Below are positions 26,127-34,960 of a stretch of DNA of 64,000 bases, piece by piece (position 1 is the first letter of the stretch; every line of letters begins with the position of its first letter). Both the position numbers and the translations under genes were made by a program. The stretch is from an uncultured Microscilla sp. (GTDB lineage Bacteria; Bacteroidota; Bacteroidia; Cytophagales; Microscillaceae), in contig NZ_CANLRP010000018.1 in assembly GCF_947493425.1 (NCBI RefSeq), positions 1 to 64,000 of the forward strand, written 5' to 3'. The notes under the pieces are model-generated. The model worked only from the letters and a program-made list of their open reading frames with translations, did not search any database and had not been told where the DNA came from.

Positions 26127-26309
26127 TTACATCCCAAAAGGACTTCCACCTACTGGCTTTCCGCCTGGTAATACGTTACCATTGTCACCCTGAAGGTTTA
26201 CAGTAGTAGACATTACTTTACGGCCACCTTTAACAGTAGATAGTTGATCAACAGATAAGTGATTGCCCTTGGCAAACTTATCTAACGATAATATAGCCTT
26301 CGTTCTCAT
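26127..26309 (-). CDS. Small double-glycine leader peptide, candidate secreted peptide/RiPP precursor
   Basis: 60 residues. The first half ends in LSVDQLSTVKGG, a classic double-glycine leader (LSxxQLxxVxGG) as used by peptidase-containing ABC exporters. The predicted mature peptide of about 31 residues starts RKVMSTTVNLQG and is rich in Gly, Asn and Pro, with no Cys. A -7 box TACTTTTG lies at 26348-26355, giving a leader of about 30 bases. No modification enzyme or C39 exporter is adjacent, so exporter and role are unknown. Confidence 0.7.
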   Translation of the reverse strand: MRTKAILSLDKFAKGNHLSVDQLSTVKGGRKVMSTTVNLQGDNGNVLPGGKPVGGSPFGM

Positions 26310-26347
26310 TATAATTTTGGGTTAATGTAAGTAATAATATATGTCAA

Positions 26348-26355
26348 CAAAAGTA
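26348..26355 (-). promoter_or_regulatory. Candidate -7 box for the leader-peptide gene
   Basis: TACTTTTG on the minus strand, 39 bases upstream of the ATG at 26309. A T-rich stretch but no exact TTG lies 19-20 bases further up. The surrounding AT-rich 26310-26695 has no other convincing gene. Confidence 0.45.
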
Positions 26356-26695
26356 TAATACAATGTTCGGTAGTTAAAACGTTTATTGTATTTTTTCTTA
26401 CATACATTATTCTTGCATAATATTATTGTTTTAAGTCTTTTGATATTTTTACAATACGTTTTACCAAATACTTTATCAAACAGGTCATGTGGTAGTTTCT
26501 TCATAACCAATTTATTTGATACTGGAGTATAATCACCACATTTTGTTAGGAAATGAGGAGCATTGAGCAATATATATTGCACATATTCAAGTCAGACTTA
26601 TACATATTCAAAGAATTTTATTTTATCTTTCAGAATAAAAAAATTCCTTTGATGAATGTTTCATTAAAATTTAGTAAAAAATACTCATTTATACC

Positions 26696-27187
26696 ATGAT
26701 CAGATTAGCTAAGAAAGAAGATTTAGGCGCAATCAATGAGATTTATAATTATGAGGTAGCCCATTCTATTTATAATGTAGATACTCGCCCGGTTACCCAT
26801 GAAGAACGCTTGCTTTGGTACGAAAATCACCCCAAAAACGAACTGCCTATATTGGTAAAAGAAGTCAAAGGAGAAACTATAGCCTGGGCTTCGTTGAGCC
26901 AATGGACTACCCATGGAGGCTATAGTAAAACAGCTGAAGTAGCTATTTTTGTGGCAAGAAACGTGCACCGCCAAGGCTTGGGCAAAGAACTGCTCAGAAA
27001 CTTAATAGAAAAAGCCGAAGAGCTGGAATACAAATCACTTGTATCGCGTATTGTTGCAGGTAACACCCCCAGCATTAAGCTACACCAACTATTTGGCTTT
27101 AAGTATGTAGGAGTTATGCGTAGAATTGCCCACAAACTCGACCAATGGGTAGACGTGCAGATTTGGCAAAAAGACTTGTTTATATAA
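26696..27187 (+). CDS. GNAT N-acetyltransferase, Pat/MnaT-like
   Basis: 163 residues, close in pattern to phosphinothricin/methionine-sulfoximine acetyltransferases: IRLAKKEDLGAINEIYNYEVAHS, WASLSQWTTHGGYSKTAEVAIFVARNVHRQGLGKELL (acetyl-CoA pyrophosphate loop HRQGLGK), and IVAGNTPSIKLHQLFGFKYVGVMRRI. It probably acetylates an amino-acid-like amine. It is divergent from the small peptide gene and is followed by a bidirectional hairpin. Confidence 0.88.
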   Translation: MIRLAKKEDLGAINEIYNYEVAHSIYNVDTRPVTHEERLLWYENHPKNELPILVKEVKGETIAWASLSQWTTHGGYSKTAEVAIFVARNVHRQGLGKELLRNLIEKAEELEYKSLVSRIVAGNTPSIKLHQLFGFKYVGVMRRIAHKLDQWVDVQIWQKDLFI

Positions 27188-27200
27188 GGTTGAAAAAGCA

Positions 27201-27261
27201 AAACATAGTAGCCGATGCAGGATAATACAGAAAAATTATTCGTTCATCGGCCACTATGTTT
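27201..27261. terminator. Bidirectional terminator hairpin
   Basis: AAACATAGTAGCCGATG (27201-27217) pairs with CATCGGCCACTATGTTT (27245-27261) with one internal mismatch, around a 27-base loop. It lies between convergent stops at 27187 and 27301. Confidence 0.65.
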
Positions 27262-27300
27262 CCTCACTTGTTCGCTTATGTTTACCTACCCAAACCTATT

Positions 27301-28356
27301 CTATTTAGGCTTTTTCTTTTTACAATCACAACCATCACACTCGCAACAGTCTAAATCGCAGCAACCTGAATCACAACAGCTGCAACCACTACAGTTACAA
27401 CAGTGGCATTCGCAACCATCACAGTCACAATCACAATCGTTTTTTACAATGACCACTTCCTCTCCTTCAAATAAAAATTGATTGCCGATAAAGTCCGGCT
27501 TAGCATTTTTCACCTGGATTTCCATTCTTCGCAAAGAAGCATTGAGTGCCTCAGAAAAATTTGAATGAATGACTTGCTCGTCCAATAACTGGGTGGTTAA
27601 ATCTCTTACCTTGAGCTTTTCCCGGTTAAACTGTTGGCGAAGGGTATAATAAGCCTCATCCCAACCAATTTGTTGATGCTTGACTGATGAAATAATAGGG
27701 TTGTATTGATTTTTTGCAATATCTTTGGTAAGATCTAACAAGTGATCGGTAAGTAAAATTAAAATACCACTGTGGTAAAATAATTGAGCTATGCGTTCCA
27801 GTTGATGGGGTGCTATACTGGTGTGTGCTCCTATGGCAAGGGTAATCTGACGGGAAAGCGCACCCGATTGTTGGCATAACTCCTCAAAGTGAGGGCTATG
27901 AGTTTGGGTCAGCTTTAAGTAATGCTGAATAGTTTGCTGAAAGTCAAGCGAGAGCTGGTCTAACAAAGGAGACGTTTTTTTATGCAAATGCTTGCGCAAC
28001 AAACCTTTAAAAAAGTTTGGCTGGTCATACGCCCAATCGGTTACCTTGATCCAACCCAGCAATACCGACAGTTGAGCCGCCATATCTACTGCCGAATGCA
28101 ATGTAACCAGGTTCTTTTTGGTAAACCCCGTTGCCGGACAACGGGTTTGTAGAGGTTTGTCACCAACAGGCAATGGCGCCTGAATGTAGGGCTGCAAAGC
28201 CAGCAAAACCAGGGTAAGTTCGTTGTTGATAAAAAAAGTATAAGAAACATTGTTTTGTTTTCTTAAACTCGCACAAATGGAACAATAATAGTTCTTGTAT
28301 GCTCTCTGTGATATCGAAGGCAAACCACAGGTAGTAGGTTTTAGGTGTCCTAACAT
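27301..28356 (-). CDS. DUF5685 family protein with cysteine-rich C-terminal tail
   Basis: 351 residues. The N-terminus (MLGHLKPTTCGLPSISQRAY, then YYCSICASLRKQ) fits DUF5685, a helical family with an N-terminal CxxC of unknown function. The body is helical up to about residue 300. The last ~45 residues hold 18 cysteines alternating with Asp, Gly, Glu and Ser (pattern of CxC, CxxC and CC, e.g. CDCDCDGCEC) and end in KKKKPK. The tail looks like a metal-binding or metallothionein-like appendage. The start ATG at 28356 follows the Bacteroidota style with no Shine-Dalgarno. Function unknown; metal handling is an inference. Confidence 0.75.
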   Translation of the reverse strand: MLGHLKPTTCGLPSISQRAYKNYYCSICASLRKQNNVSYTFFINNELTLVLLALQPYIQAPLPVGDKPLQTRCPATGFTKKNLVTLHSAVDMAAQLSVLLGWIKVTDWAYDQPNFFKGLLRKHLHKKTSPLLDQLSLDFQQTIQHYLKLTQTHSPHFEELCQQSGALSRQITLAIGAHTSIAPHQLERIAQLFYHSGILILLTDHLLDLTKDIAKNQYNPIISSVKHQQIGWDEAYYTLRQQFNREKLKVRDLTTQLLDEQVIHSNFSEALNASLRRMEIQVKNAKPDFIGNQFLFEGEEVVIVKNDCDCDCDGCECHCCNCSGCSCCDSGCCDLDCCECDGCDCKKKKPK

Positions 28357-28471
28357 AATGTAGTGTAATGATTAGGCATACGCCTTTGTTTTTGATTGGG
28401 TTTGGTGATTTATACTCACAACACAAACCACTTGGTTATAAGTGTTCATAGGTTTATTTTATACAAAAAAC

Positions 28472-28479
28472 TACTTTTG
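28472..28479 (+). promoter_or_regulatory. Candidate -7 box for the tandem-GNAT gene
   Basis: TACTTTTG fits TAnnTTTG and lies 35 bases before the ATG at 28514. It therefore argues against translation starting at the earlier in-frame codon at 28442. Confidence 0.45.
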
Positions 28480-28513
28480 TATTGTTGAGCTTACGCTAAA
28501 GATAAAAAATATT

Positions 28514-29392
28514 ATGGATTATCAATTAAGTTTTTTGAAGGAAGAAGACTACCCTTTGTTATTTCAAACATTTCAGGATGCATTTGGCGACTATGGGGTG
28601 GATATGGACTACATGGACGAAGATATGCTGTATAATCGCTGGATTAAAAACCACGTGCAATACAGGGCTTCGGTAGGGGTTTGGGAGTTTAACCAATTGG
28701 TTGGTTTTACTATGGTTTCAACCGATGTATGGCAAGGGGTTCCCTCAGCGTTTGATGCCGCCACTGGCATTATAGAACGTTATCGCAACCAAGGCATTGC
28801 AGGAGAGATGATTGACTTTATCACGCCTAAACTCAAAAAAGTAGGTATTCAAAACTTATGGCTTGAAGTGTTGCAAAACAACGAAGCTGGGGTAAAAGCT
28901 TACCAAAAATCGGGGTTTAAAATTGAGCGTAACTTCAACTGTTACACCCTGACGCGTGACAAGTACCAGCCCCCCGCTGCGCCCCATACTGCGCTCGAGA
29001 TAAAAGAGATAAGCATAGAGGAGATCAAAACTTGCCGCGCCTGGTTTGCCTGGCAACCCTCTTGGGAAAACTCTACTGCAGCAGTGCAACGTATTCCTGA
29101 TAAGAAAGTAATATTGGGTGGTTTTCTGGACAACGAACTAGTAGGTTATATTGCTTTTTACCCCGCTTTTCAGCAAATAATGCAACTGGTGGTAGTACCA
29201 CTTCAACGCAAAGAAAACATAGCCCGCACTTTGCTACAGCACCTGGTGACACAAACTGCCCAGGAACTGGACAAAATCCATTATACCAATGTAGATGAGT
29301 CGGACGAGTCCACCAATGAGTTTTTGAAAAAGGCAGGGTTTGAATTGGTTGCCAAACAATACGAGATGGCGCTCGACCTGAACGAAAAATAG
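28514..29392 (+). CDS. Two-domain GNAT acetyltransferase
   Basis: 292 residues with two GNAT folds. The N-terminal domain (about 1-150) shows DAATGIIERYRNQGIAGEMIDF, the acetyl-CoA loop, and NNEAGVKAYQKSGFKIERNF. The C-terminal domain (about 155-290) is shorter and shows MQLVVVPLQRKENIARTLLQHL and NEFLKKAGF. Only the first loop has the canonical Q/RxxGxG/A form. Substrate unknown. The next gene begins 19 bases downstream, so they are probably cotranscribed. Confidence 0.85.
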   Translation: MDYQLSFLKEEDYPLLFQTFQDAFGDYGVDMDYMDEDMLYNRWIKNHVQYRASVGVWEFNQLVGFTMVSTDVWQGVPSAFDAATGIIERYRNQGIAGEMIDFITPKLKKVGIQNLWLEVLQNNEAGVKAYQKSGFKIERNFNCYTLTRDKYQPPAAPHTALEIKEISIEEIKTCRAWFAWQPSWENSTAAVQRIPDKKVILGGFLDNELVGYIAFYPAFQQIMQLVVVPLQRKENIARTLLQHLVTQTAQELDKIHYTNVDESDESTNEFLKKAGFELVAKQYEMALDLNEK

Positions 29393-29410
29393 TTTTGATA
29401 TTGCACTGAT

Positions 29411-30019
29411 ATGCCGCACAAAAACTTATTACTCATTTTTACTAAAAACCCTATCAAAGGCAAGGTAAAAACCCGCCTTGCCCAAAGTGTGGGCGAAACC
29501 AAAGCACTGGAGGTATACCAATACTTGCTACAACACACCCGCAAAGTAACCCAATGCCTTGACGCAGATAAAGCCGTTTTTTTTGCCGATTTTGTAGCTC
29601 CTGACGATGAGTGGCACCACAACGAGTACCAAAAATTTGTCCAGCAAGGCGATGACTTAGGCATACGTATGGGCAATGCCTTTCGGCAAGGGTTTGCGCA
29701 GGGCTACCAACACATAGTCATCATTGGCAGCGACTGTGCCCAAATTACCTCAGAAATTATTACAGAGGCTTTTGTTGCGCTTACCACCCACGATGTAGCC
29801 ATAGGTCCGGCAAAAGATGGGGGATATTATCTGTTAGGAATGAACCAACTGCACGCTGAAGTGTTTCAAAATAAAACCTGGAGCACCCCTACAGTATTTG
29901 CCCAAACCCGACAAGACTTTGAAAATGTACAAGCCACCATATATATGTTGCCTCAATTATCGGACATAGATACCGTGGCTGATTTGCACACTTTGCCCCC
30001 AAACGTATTGGACTTTTAG
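29411..30019 (+). CDS. TIGR04282/DUF2064 family glycosyltransferase
   Basis: 202 residues, GT-A fold nucleotide-sugar-transferase-like. Signature KNPIKGKVKTRLAQSVGETKALEVYQYLL at the N-terminus, DLGIRMGNAF, HIVIIGSDCAQIT with the metal-binding DxD equivalent, and IGPAKDGGYYLLGM. The family is named for a proposed role in arsenosugar biosynthesis, but no ars genes are visible here, so that role is not assumed. It is convergent with the DUF3050 gene. Confidence 0.85.
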   Translation: MPHKNLLLIFTKNPIKGKVKTRLAQSVGETKALEVYQYLLQHTRKVTQCLDADKAVFFADFVAPDDEWHHNEYQKFVQQGDDLGIRMGNAFRQGFAQGYQHIVIIGSDCAQITSEIITEAFVALTTHDVAIGPAKDGGYYLLGMNQLHAEVFQNKTWSTPTVFAQTRQDFENVQATIYMLPQLSDIDTVADLHTLPPNVLDF

Positions 30020-30077
30020 AGAAGCCTTGTTGTTTGATCGGTTCGTGGTTACTTCCCCAACTATTGGGCAAAGTACC

Positions 30078-30866
30078 CTACAAAAGTACTTCTTCCGACG
30101 CCATGGCTGCTACTACCCCGTCCCAAAGTTTGATACGCTTGCGTAAAGCATCTTGGGCAACATGAGAGGCTTCGCTCCATTTATCTTGATCATTGCCACA
30201 AAGTTGGTTAACCATTTGCAACGAAAGAGGACCGTGTTCATCGCCGTCAAGCTCAATATGTCGCTTGAGATAGTACAGTAGTTTGTTGTAGGCGTTGCCC
30301 TTGGTGTCGTTGTTCTCAGACTGATTGACTATTTCTACAAACATATCAGGAATCAATTCTTCCCGACCAAATGTAAACACAGCCGCTACCAGGTGGGGTT
30401 GATTGGTAGAAATTACATCAAAAGTAAACTGCACAAACTCTTTGACCGATGTAGGTACTTCGAGTTGGGCGAGTGCCAACTCTACCGAATAGTTGTTTTT
30501 GATCAGGTTTACAAACCCTTTGATAAGGGAGGTGTTGGTACCCACTTGCTCCATGGCATCAAGGTACATTTCAAAATGGCTTTTGGGTTCACCCACTTCA
30601 TTTACATCACTTTCTTCAGCCCATACTATTTCATTGATAAACCTCGCCAAGGTAGCATTTTGGGCGGGCACCCAGGGAGTATGCAAACAAGTAAGCTGAA
30701 GCTGTAGCGCCTTAAGCAATGACATAAAGTCCCACACAGCAAATACATGGTGTTGCATAAATACTTGAATGTCTTTGATTGTAGCAAGCTGAGTATATAG
30801 CGGATGTTCAACCAGTTGTTTTCTCAAATCACTTGTTTCTTTTTCAATTAACTCTATCCCTTTCAT
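30078..30866 (-). CDS. DUF3050 family protein (heme-oxygenase-like fold)
   Basis: 262 residues, helical, with [17 protein letters not shown] near the N-terminus, [29 protein letters not shown] in the middle and [16 protein letters not shown] near the C-terminus. The spaced His and Glu residues are typical of heme-oxygenase-like di-iron or metal-dependent oxygenases. DUF3050 has no assigned reaction that I know of. A -7 box, TACATTTG, at 30896-30903 precedes the start. Monocistronic. Confidence 0.88.
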   Translation of the reverse strand: MKGIELIEKETSDLRKQLVEHPLYTQLATIKDIQVFMQHHVFAVWDFMSLLKALQLQLTCLHTPWVPAQNATLARFINEIVWAEESDVNEVGEPKSHFEMYLDAMEQVGTNTSLIKGFVNLIKNNYSVELALAQLEVPTSVKEFVQFTFDVISTNQPHLVAAVFTFGREELIPDMFVEIVNQSENNDTKGNAYNKLLYYLKRHIELDGDEHGPLSLQMVNQLCGNDQDKWSEASHVAQDALRKRIKLWDGVVAAMASEEVLL

Positions 30867-30895
30867 TTTCTATTCTTTAGCTTCAATAAATTATA

Positions 30896-30903
30896 CAAAT
30901 GTA
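30896..30903 (-). promoter_or_regulatory. Candidate -7 box for the DUF3050 gene
   Basis: TACATTTG on the minus strand, 29 bases before the ATG at 30866, fits the Bacteroidota sigma-A -7 consensus. Confidence 0.45.
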
Positions 30904-31298
30904 CAGTATCAATAATAAAATGTGATACTTTTTTGTTTTATCGCCTGGCTTATGTAAGTTTTTTTGCCGGAGCACAACATTGCCCCTGAAGATAGCCCCG
31001 GTACTCTCCCACTCCTTTGCTTGTTCAGTTCACCTCCCAATTTGTTCAATTCAGGTATTTTGCAGTTTTTTTACGCGCAAAAACTCGGTTCTTGTATCCA
31101 ATATTGACATCAAAAGTTCATTATGAAGCAAGTGCTTTTGATAAGCAGTTTAGTGGTTGTGAGCGTTGTTAGTTACGCTCTGTCAGGTGCCAACAAAGTT
31201 TGTTGGTGCCTGGCTTAATTAATTAAACAAGCTTTTGTTGACTATTATAAGGTATTCTATATATGCCCCAAACCTGGGTAAAACCATTACCACATACA
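30904..31298. other. Intergenic region with a possible 31-codon reading frame
   Basis: Mostly featureless. A plus-strand reading frame at 31123-31218 would encode a 31-residue peptide with one hydrophobic segment (VLLISSLVVVSVVSYAL) and two C-terminal cysteines. The 3' end of this frame overlaps a hairpin, GGTGCCAACAAA/TTTGTTGGTGCC at 31188-31212. It could be a small membrane peptide or a decayed signal sequence. Confidence 0.3.
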
Positions 31299-32612
31299 AT
31301 GAAATTACTCACAAGCATGTTTTTTTTCGGTTGGGCGGTATTTGGGCAAACATTGGGACTTGCTCAACCTACCCCACCCATAGTACTTCGTTCGGCAAGT
31401 CAAACCATACAACTTGCCCTGGAACAAAACCCCGACCTGCGTATTTATCGGCTCAAGCGGCAACAAGCTGCCCTAGAGCACAAATTGTCGAAGAGTTTCA
31501 TACTACCTACCATTACCGGGAGCGTGGGTGCCCAAAAAAACATCCACTTGCCCATCACCCCTGTACCAGGCGAAATATTTGGGCAACCAGGGCAAACTGT
31601 ACAAGCCCAGTTTGGCCAGCAATACAACTACAATGCGGGCATAGCTATTCAGAAAAACTTTTTGGATTGGCAGGCTATAGTAAAATCGAGGGTAGCAAAG
31701 ATCCAGGTTGAAATTAGCGAGGGTGAAGCAGGAGCATTTAAACAACAATTGACTGAACAGGTAGCCTTGTATTACTACACGGTTTTGATTACTCAAAAAG
31801 CAGCCGCTATTTATGATCAGGATGTAAAAATTGCCGATAGTACGCTCTTGTTGATCCGGCAAAAGTTTGCCCAGGGGTTGGTCAATCAACTGACGGTTAA
31901 CCGGGCTAAGATACACGCCAACAATACCAGACAAAACAAACAAAATAACCAGCGATTGTTTGATCAGTGCACTTATCAGCTCAAGCCATTGCTTGGGCTA
32001 AGCGCTGATGCCCCATTGACTATTGAGGAGAAAGCCATACATCTGCCTCCGGCTTTGCCTACACTTCAGACTGACAAGGCTTTGCGGGTATACGCCCTCA
32101 AGCGTAAGCAAACTGCTATGAATGTAAAACTACACAAAGCAAGTTTTACCCCCAGGCTCTCATTCTATAGTTATTTTGGCAAACAACAGTTTAGTAATAC
32201 CGACCAGGTATCGTTTGACAACAACGCCTGGAGCAACTATAGCTATATAGGGCTTAATTTGTCGGTGCCAGTGTTTACGGGGTTATCGCGACTCAAGCAA
32301 CTCAAAATAGCTAAAATATCGCACGAAAGTGCACAAGAGGTATGGCAACGGGAACAACAAAAAGCCGCCAATAAAGATCAGTGGCTATTGACCAACTACC
32401 AACACTACCGAACTTTGGCAAAGACTGCCCATAGCACTTTTAAACTTACCCAAAGCAATGTAGCCCTTGCCTGGCAACAGTACCGCCAGGGGTTGATTAG
32501 TTTGCCCCAGTATTTTCAGGTTTTTGATGAATACCTGCAGGCCGAATCAGCTTATTTGAATGTACTCTCTAAATGTTACAGCAATTATGCAACGATCTTA
32601 TCCCGAAAATAA
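31299..32612 (+). CDS. TolC family outer-membrane efflux channel
   Basis: 437 residues from the ATG at 31299, which begins a clean signal peptide (LLTSMFFFGWAVFGQTLGLAQ). It shows the two repeated halves of TolC-type channels with long coiled-coil helices (TIQLALEQNPDLRIYRLKRQQAALE; ALRVYALKRKQTAMNVKLHKASFTPRLSFY) and the AGIAIQKNFLDW and GLNLSVPVFTGLSRL beta segments. It opens a four-gene efflux operon: channel, adaptor, permease, ATPase. The adaptor gene overlaps its end. Confidence 0.9.
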   Translation: MKLLTSMFFFGWAVFGQTLGLAQPTPPIVLRSASQTIQLALEQNPDLRIYRLKRQQAALEHKLSKSFILPTITGSVGAQKNIHLPITPVPGEIFGQPGQTVQAQFGQQYNYNAGIAIQKNFLDWQAIVKSRVAKIQVEISEGEAGAFKQQLTEQVALYYYTVLITQKAAAIYDQDVKIADSTLLLIRQKFAQGLVNQLTVNRAKIHANNTRQNKQNNQRLFDQCTYQLKPLLGLSADAPLTIEEKAIHLPPALPTLQTDKALRVYALKRKQTAMNVKLHKASFTPRLSFYSYFGKQQFSNTDQVSFDNNAWSNYSYIGLNLSVPVFTGLSRLKQLKIAKISHESAQEVWQREQQKAANKDQWLLTNYQHYRTLAKTAHSTFKLTQSNVALAWQQYRQGLISLPQYFQVFDEYLQAESAYLNVLSKCYSNYATILSRK

Positions 32613-33702
32613 CCCTTTCAAACAATTGACCTATTGGGCACTTGTATTTTGCTGCCTGCTGGCGGGCTGTAAACAACCCAATGTAACCTCGCCTAGGCGC
32701 ACCAACATTGTAGATGCAGTGTTTGCCAGCGGGCACATTGCCAAAGACCATGAGTATTTGGTAGCCGCCAATACCGAGGGTTATATTGTCAAGTCTTTTG
32801 CTCAGGAGGGCGATAAAGTAGCCGCCAATATGCCTTTGTTCCAATTGTCGAACGACGTGCAATCGGCAAGGCTGGACAACGCCTTGGTAAACTACCGCGA
32901 CGCCAGAGAAAAGCTACAGCCTTCGTCGCCGCAACTGATGCAATTGCAAATACAAATAGCTCAGGCAAAAGCTCAGCTCAAGCTAGATGCTAAAAACCTG
33001 GAGCGCTACACACAATTGGTAGAAACCAACGCGGTGTCGCAACTGGAATACGACCAGGTAAAACTTACACATGACGCCGCTAAAAATAATGTGGCTTTGT
33101 TGGAAAAATCGCTCGATAACCTTAAAAGTTCGCTTCAACTACAGTTGGAAAATGCCCAAAGTCAGTTGAAAATTCAGCGTGAAAACCACAGCGACTATTA
33201 CCTGAAGGCTACTACAGGGGGCATATTGCTTAAGCTGCTTAAGAAAGAAGGCGAATTGGTAAGGCGCGGACAACACCTGGCGAAGATAGGCAGCGGTCGC
33301 GAGGTAATTAAGCTGTATGTGGCAGAAGAAGACATTGGCAGGATAAAGGTGGGGCAAACAGCTAAAATATCGTTGAACACGCACAAAAATGAGGTGTTTG
33401 ACGCCAAAGTAACCAAGGTATATCCCGCATTTGACGACAAGGAACAGTCTTTTTTGGTAGAAGCGGTTTTTTTGAGCAAACCAACGGTATTGCTGGCGGG
33501 CGCTCAGCTTCAGGCAAACATTGTGGTAAACAAAAAACAAAATGGGTTGACGATTCCTGCGGCTTTTTTGCAAAAAGGCGACCGGGTAATATTGGCTGAC
33601 ACCAAAAAAGAAGTAAAGGTACAGGTGGGCATACGAAACAATGGCTGGGTTGAGATAACGAAGGGCATTGATGAGCACGCCCGCATTGTAGAAAGTAAAT
33701 AG
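32587..33702 (+). CDS. HlyD/RND-type periplasmic adaptor lipoprotein
   Basis: 371 residues. The signal sequence ends in the lipobox LLAGC, so it is a lipoprotein in the periplasm. It has a lipoyl-like half (GYIVKSFAQEGDKVAANMPLFQL), a long coiled-coil hairpin (about 95-200), the second lipoyl half (TTGGILLKLLKKEGELVRRGQHLAKI) and a beta-barrel domain. It links the TolC channel to the MacB-like ABC transporter encoded next. I choose the ATG at 32587, which overlaps the end of the TolC gene by 26 bases. Confidence 0.9.
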   Translation: MQRSYPENNPFKQLTYWALVFCCLLAGCKQPNVTSPRRTNIVDAVFASGHIAKDHEYLVAANTEGYIVKSFAQEGDKVAANMPLFQLSNDVQSARLDNALVNYRDAREKLQPSSPQLMQLQIQIAQAKAQLKLDAKNLERYTQLVETNAVSQLEYDQVKLTHDAAKNNVALLEKSLDNLKSSLQLQLENAQSQLKIQRENHSDYYLKATTGGILLKLLKKEGELVRRGQHLAKIGSGREVIKLYVAEEDIGRIKVGQTAKISLNTHKNEVFDAKVTKVYPAFDDKEQSFLVEAVFLSKPTVLLAGAQLQANIVVNKKQNGLTIPAAFLQKGDRVILADTKKEVKVQVGIRNNGWVEITKGIDEHARIVESK

Positions 33703-33710
33703 GGCGGGTT

Positions 33711-34955
33711 ATGATTCGGAAAACGAACTTAAAAATTGTTTTTGCTCATTTGACATCACGGGTCAAACAAACGATGGTGGCGATTTTGAGCGTGACGTTT
33801 GGCATATCGATGTATATTTTTCTCAACAGCTTTATGAACGGGGTCAATGGTACCCAAACCGAACTGGCCTTTAGCACTTTGGCGCACATAAGGGTATACA
33901 ACGACTTGCCTGAAGACAGGAGTAATTTGCTGGCGGGTAGTTTTGACCAACCTACTGCCATCAATATTCGCAATGCACGGGTGATTCAATACCGCGAAGG
34001 AATAAGAAACTCTGCCAAGGTATTGCATACTTTGGCTGCCCTGCCCCAAATAAAAGCCTATACCCCACAGGTAAACATCAATGTATTTTTTAGGAATGGG
34101 GCAAGTCAGGTAAACGGGTTGTTGTCGGGAGTGGAGGTAGTGAGTGAGGAGACCCTTTTTAAGCCTTCGCAATATATGGCAAAGGGCCAATGGAACGACT
34201 TGGGCTACCGTGCCGATGGTATTGTACTAGGCAAGGGCTTGGCAAAAAAGCTGAGTGTAAAACTGCACGATAAGGTAATGGTGGCTACGGCAAGTGGCAT
34301 TACGCGTAGTTATGAGATCATTGGCATTATTGAAACCACCCTGGCAAACGTAGACAATGCCAAGGCTTTTATCAAAATTGGTGCAGCCCGGCAATTGCTG
34401 TCAAAAAACGCGGGCTATGTAACCGACATACAGGTAAATATTGGAGACTTTGACCAAGCAAGAAAGGTGGCAGACAAACTACGTCCTTTGGTAGATTTTA
34501 AGGTAGAACCCTGGCAAGAGGCCAACGGGCAACTGGATGCCGCCAACAGCTTAAGAAACATTTTGGCAGTGGCAGTGTCTTTTACCATTTTGCTGGTGGC
34601 GGGGTTTGGTATTTACAATATTATGAATATGACCGTCAATGAAAAGATCAGGGAAATTGCTATTCTGAAGGCGATGGGGTTTAACGGTCGAGACATTATA
34701 GAGATTTTTCTGACGCAATCAGTGATCATAGGTATGCTGGGTGGCGTGGTGGGCATGGCACTGGGCAATGTTATTTCGCGCATTGTCAACCAAATTCCTT
34801 TTCAAATAGCGACCCTCGAAACCTTGCCCATTGCTTACCAGGCTGAAGACTACATCATGGCATCAGTTTTTGGCTTGTGCACTACTTTTATTGCGGGTTA
34901 TCTGCCAGCAAGAAAAGCGGCAAATATAGATCCGGTAGAAATTATCAGAGGATAA
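33711..34955 (+). CDS. ABC transporter permease, MacB/LolC-like (FtsX domain)
   Basis: 414 residues. One membrane helix at the N-terminus (MVAILSVTFGISMYIFLNSF), a large periplasmic domain (about 50-260), and three C-terminal helices forming the FtsX domain (AVAVSFTILLVAGFGIYNIMNM, IGMLGGVVGMALGNVI, MASVFGLCTTFIAGYLPARKAANIDPVEIIRG). The topology is that of MacB/LolC-type mechanotransmission exporters. It starts nine bases after the adaptor and ends five bases before the ATPase start. Confidence 0.92.
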   Translation: MIRKTNLKIVFAHLTSRVKQTMVAILSVTFGISMYIFLNSFMNGVNGTQTELAFSTLAHIRVYNDLPEDRSNLLAGSFDQPTAINIRNARVIQYREGIRNSAKVLHTLAALPQIKAYTPQVNINVFFRNGASQVNGLLSGVEVVSEETLFKPSQYMAKGQWNDLGYRADGIVLGKGLAKKLSVKLHDKVMVATASGITRSYEIIGIIETTLANVDNAKAFIKIGAARQLLSKNAGYVTDIQVNIGDFDQARKVADKLRPLVDFKVEPWQEANGQLDAANSLRNILAVAVSFTILLVAGFGIYNIMNMTVNEKIREIAILKAMGFNGRDIIEIFLTQSVIIGMLGGVVGMALGNVISRIVNQIPFQIATLETLPIAYQAEDYIMASVFGLCTTFIAGYLPARKAANIDPVEIIRG

Positions 34956-34960
34956 ACAGC

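Noticed and set aside
26322-26582. 86-codon reading frame on the minus strand
   Set aside because: Composition is that of AT-rich noncoding DNA, and it overlaps the promoter of the leader-peptide gene.
27215-27481. Gln/Ser-repeat protein on the plus strand
   Set aside because: It is the antisense shadow of the cysteine-rich tail of the DUF5685 gene.
29411-30019. Arsenosugar pathway gene
   Set aside because: Only the family name suggests it; no arsenic genes are nearby.
31235-31711. 158-codon plus-strand frame
   Set aside because: It overlaps the TolC gene in another frame and lacks protein-like composition.
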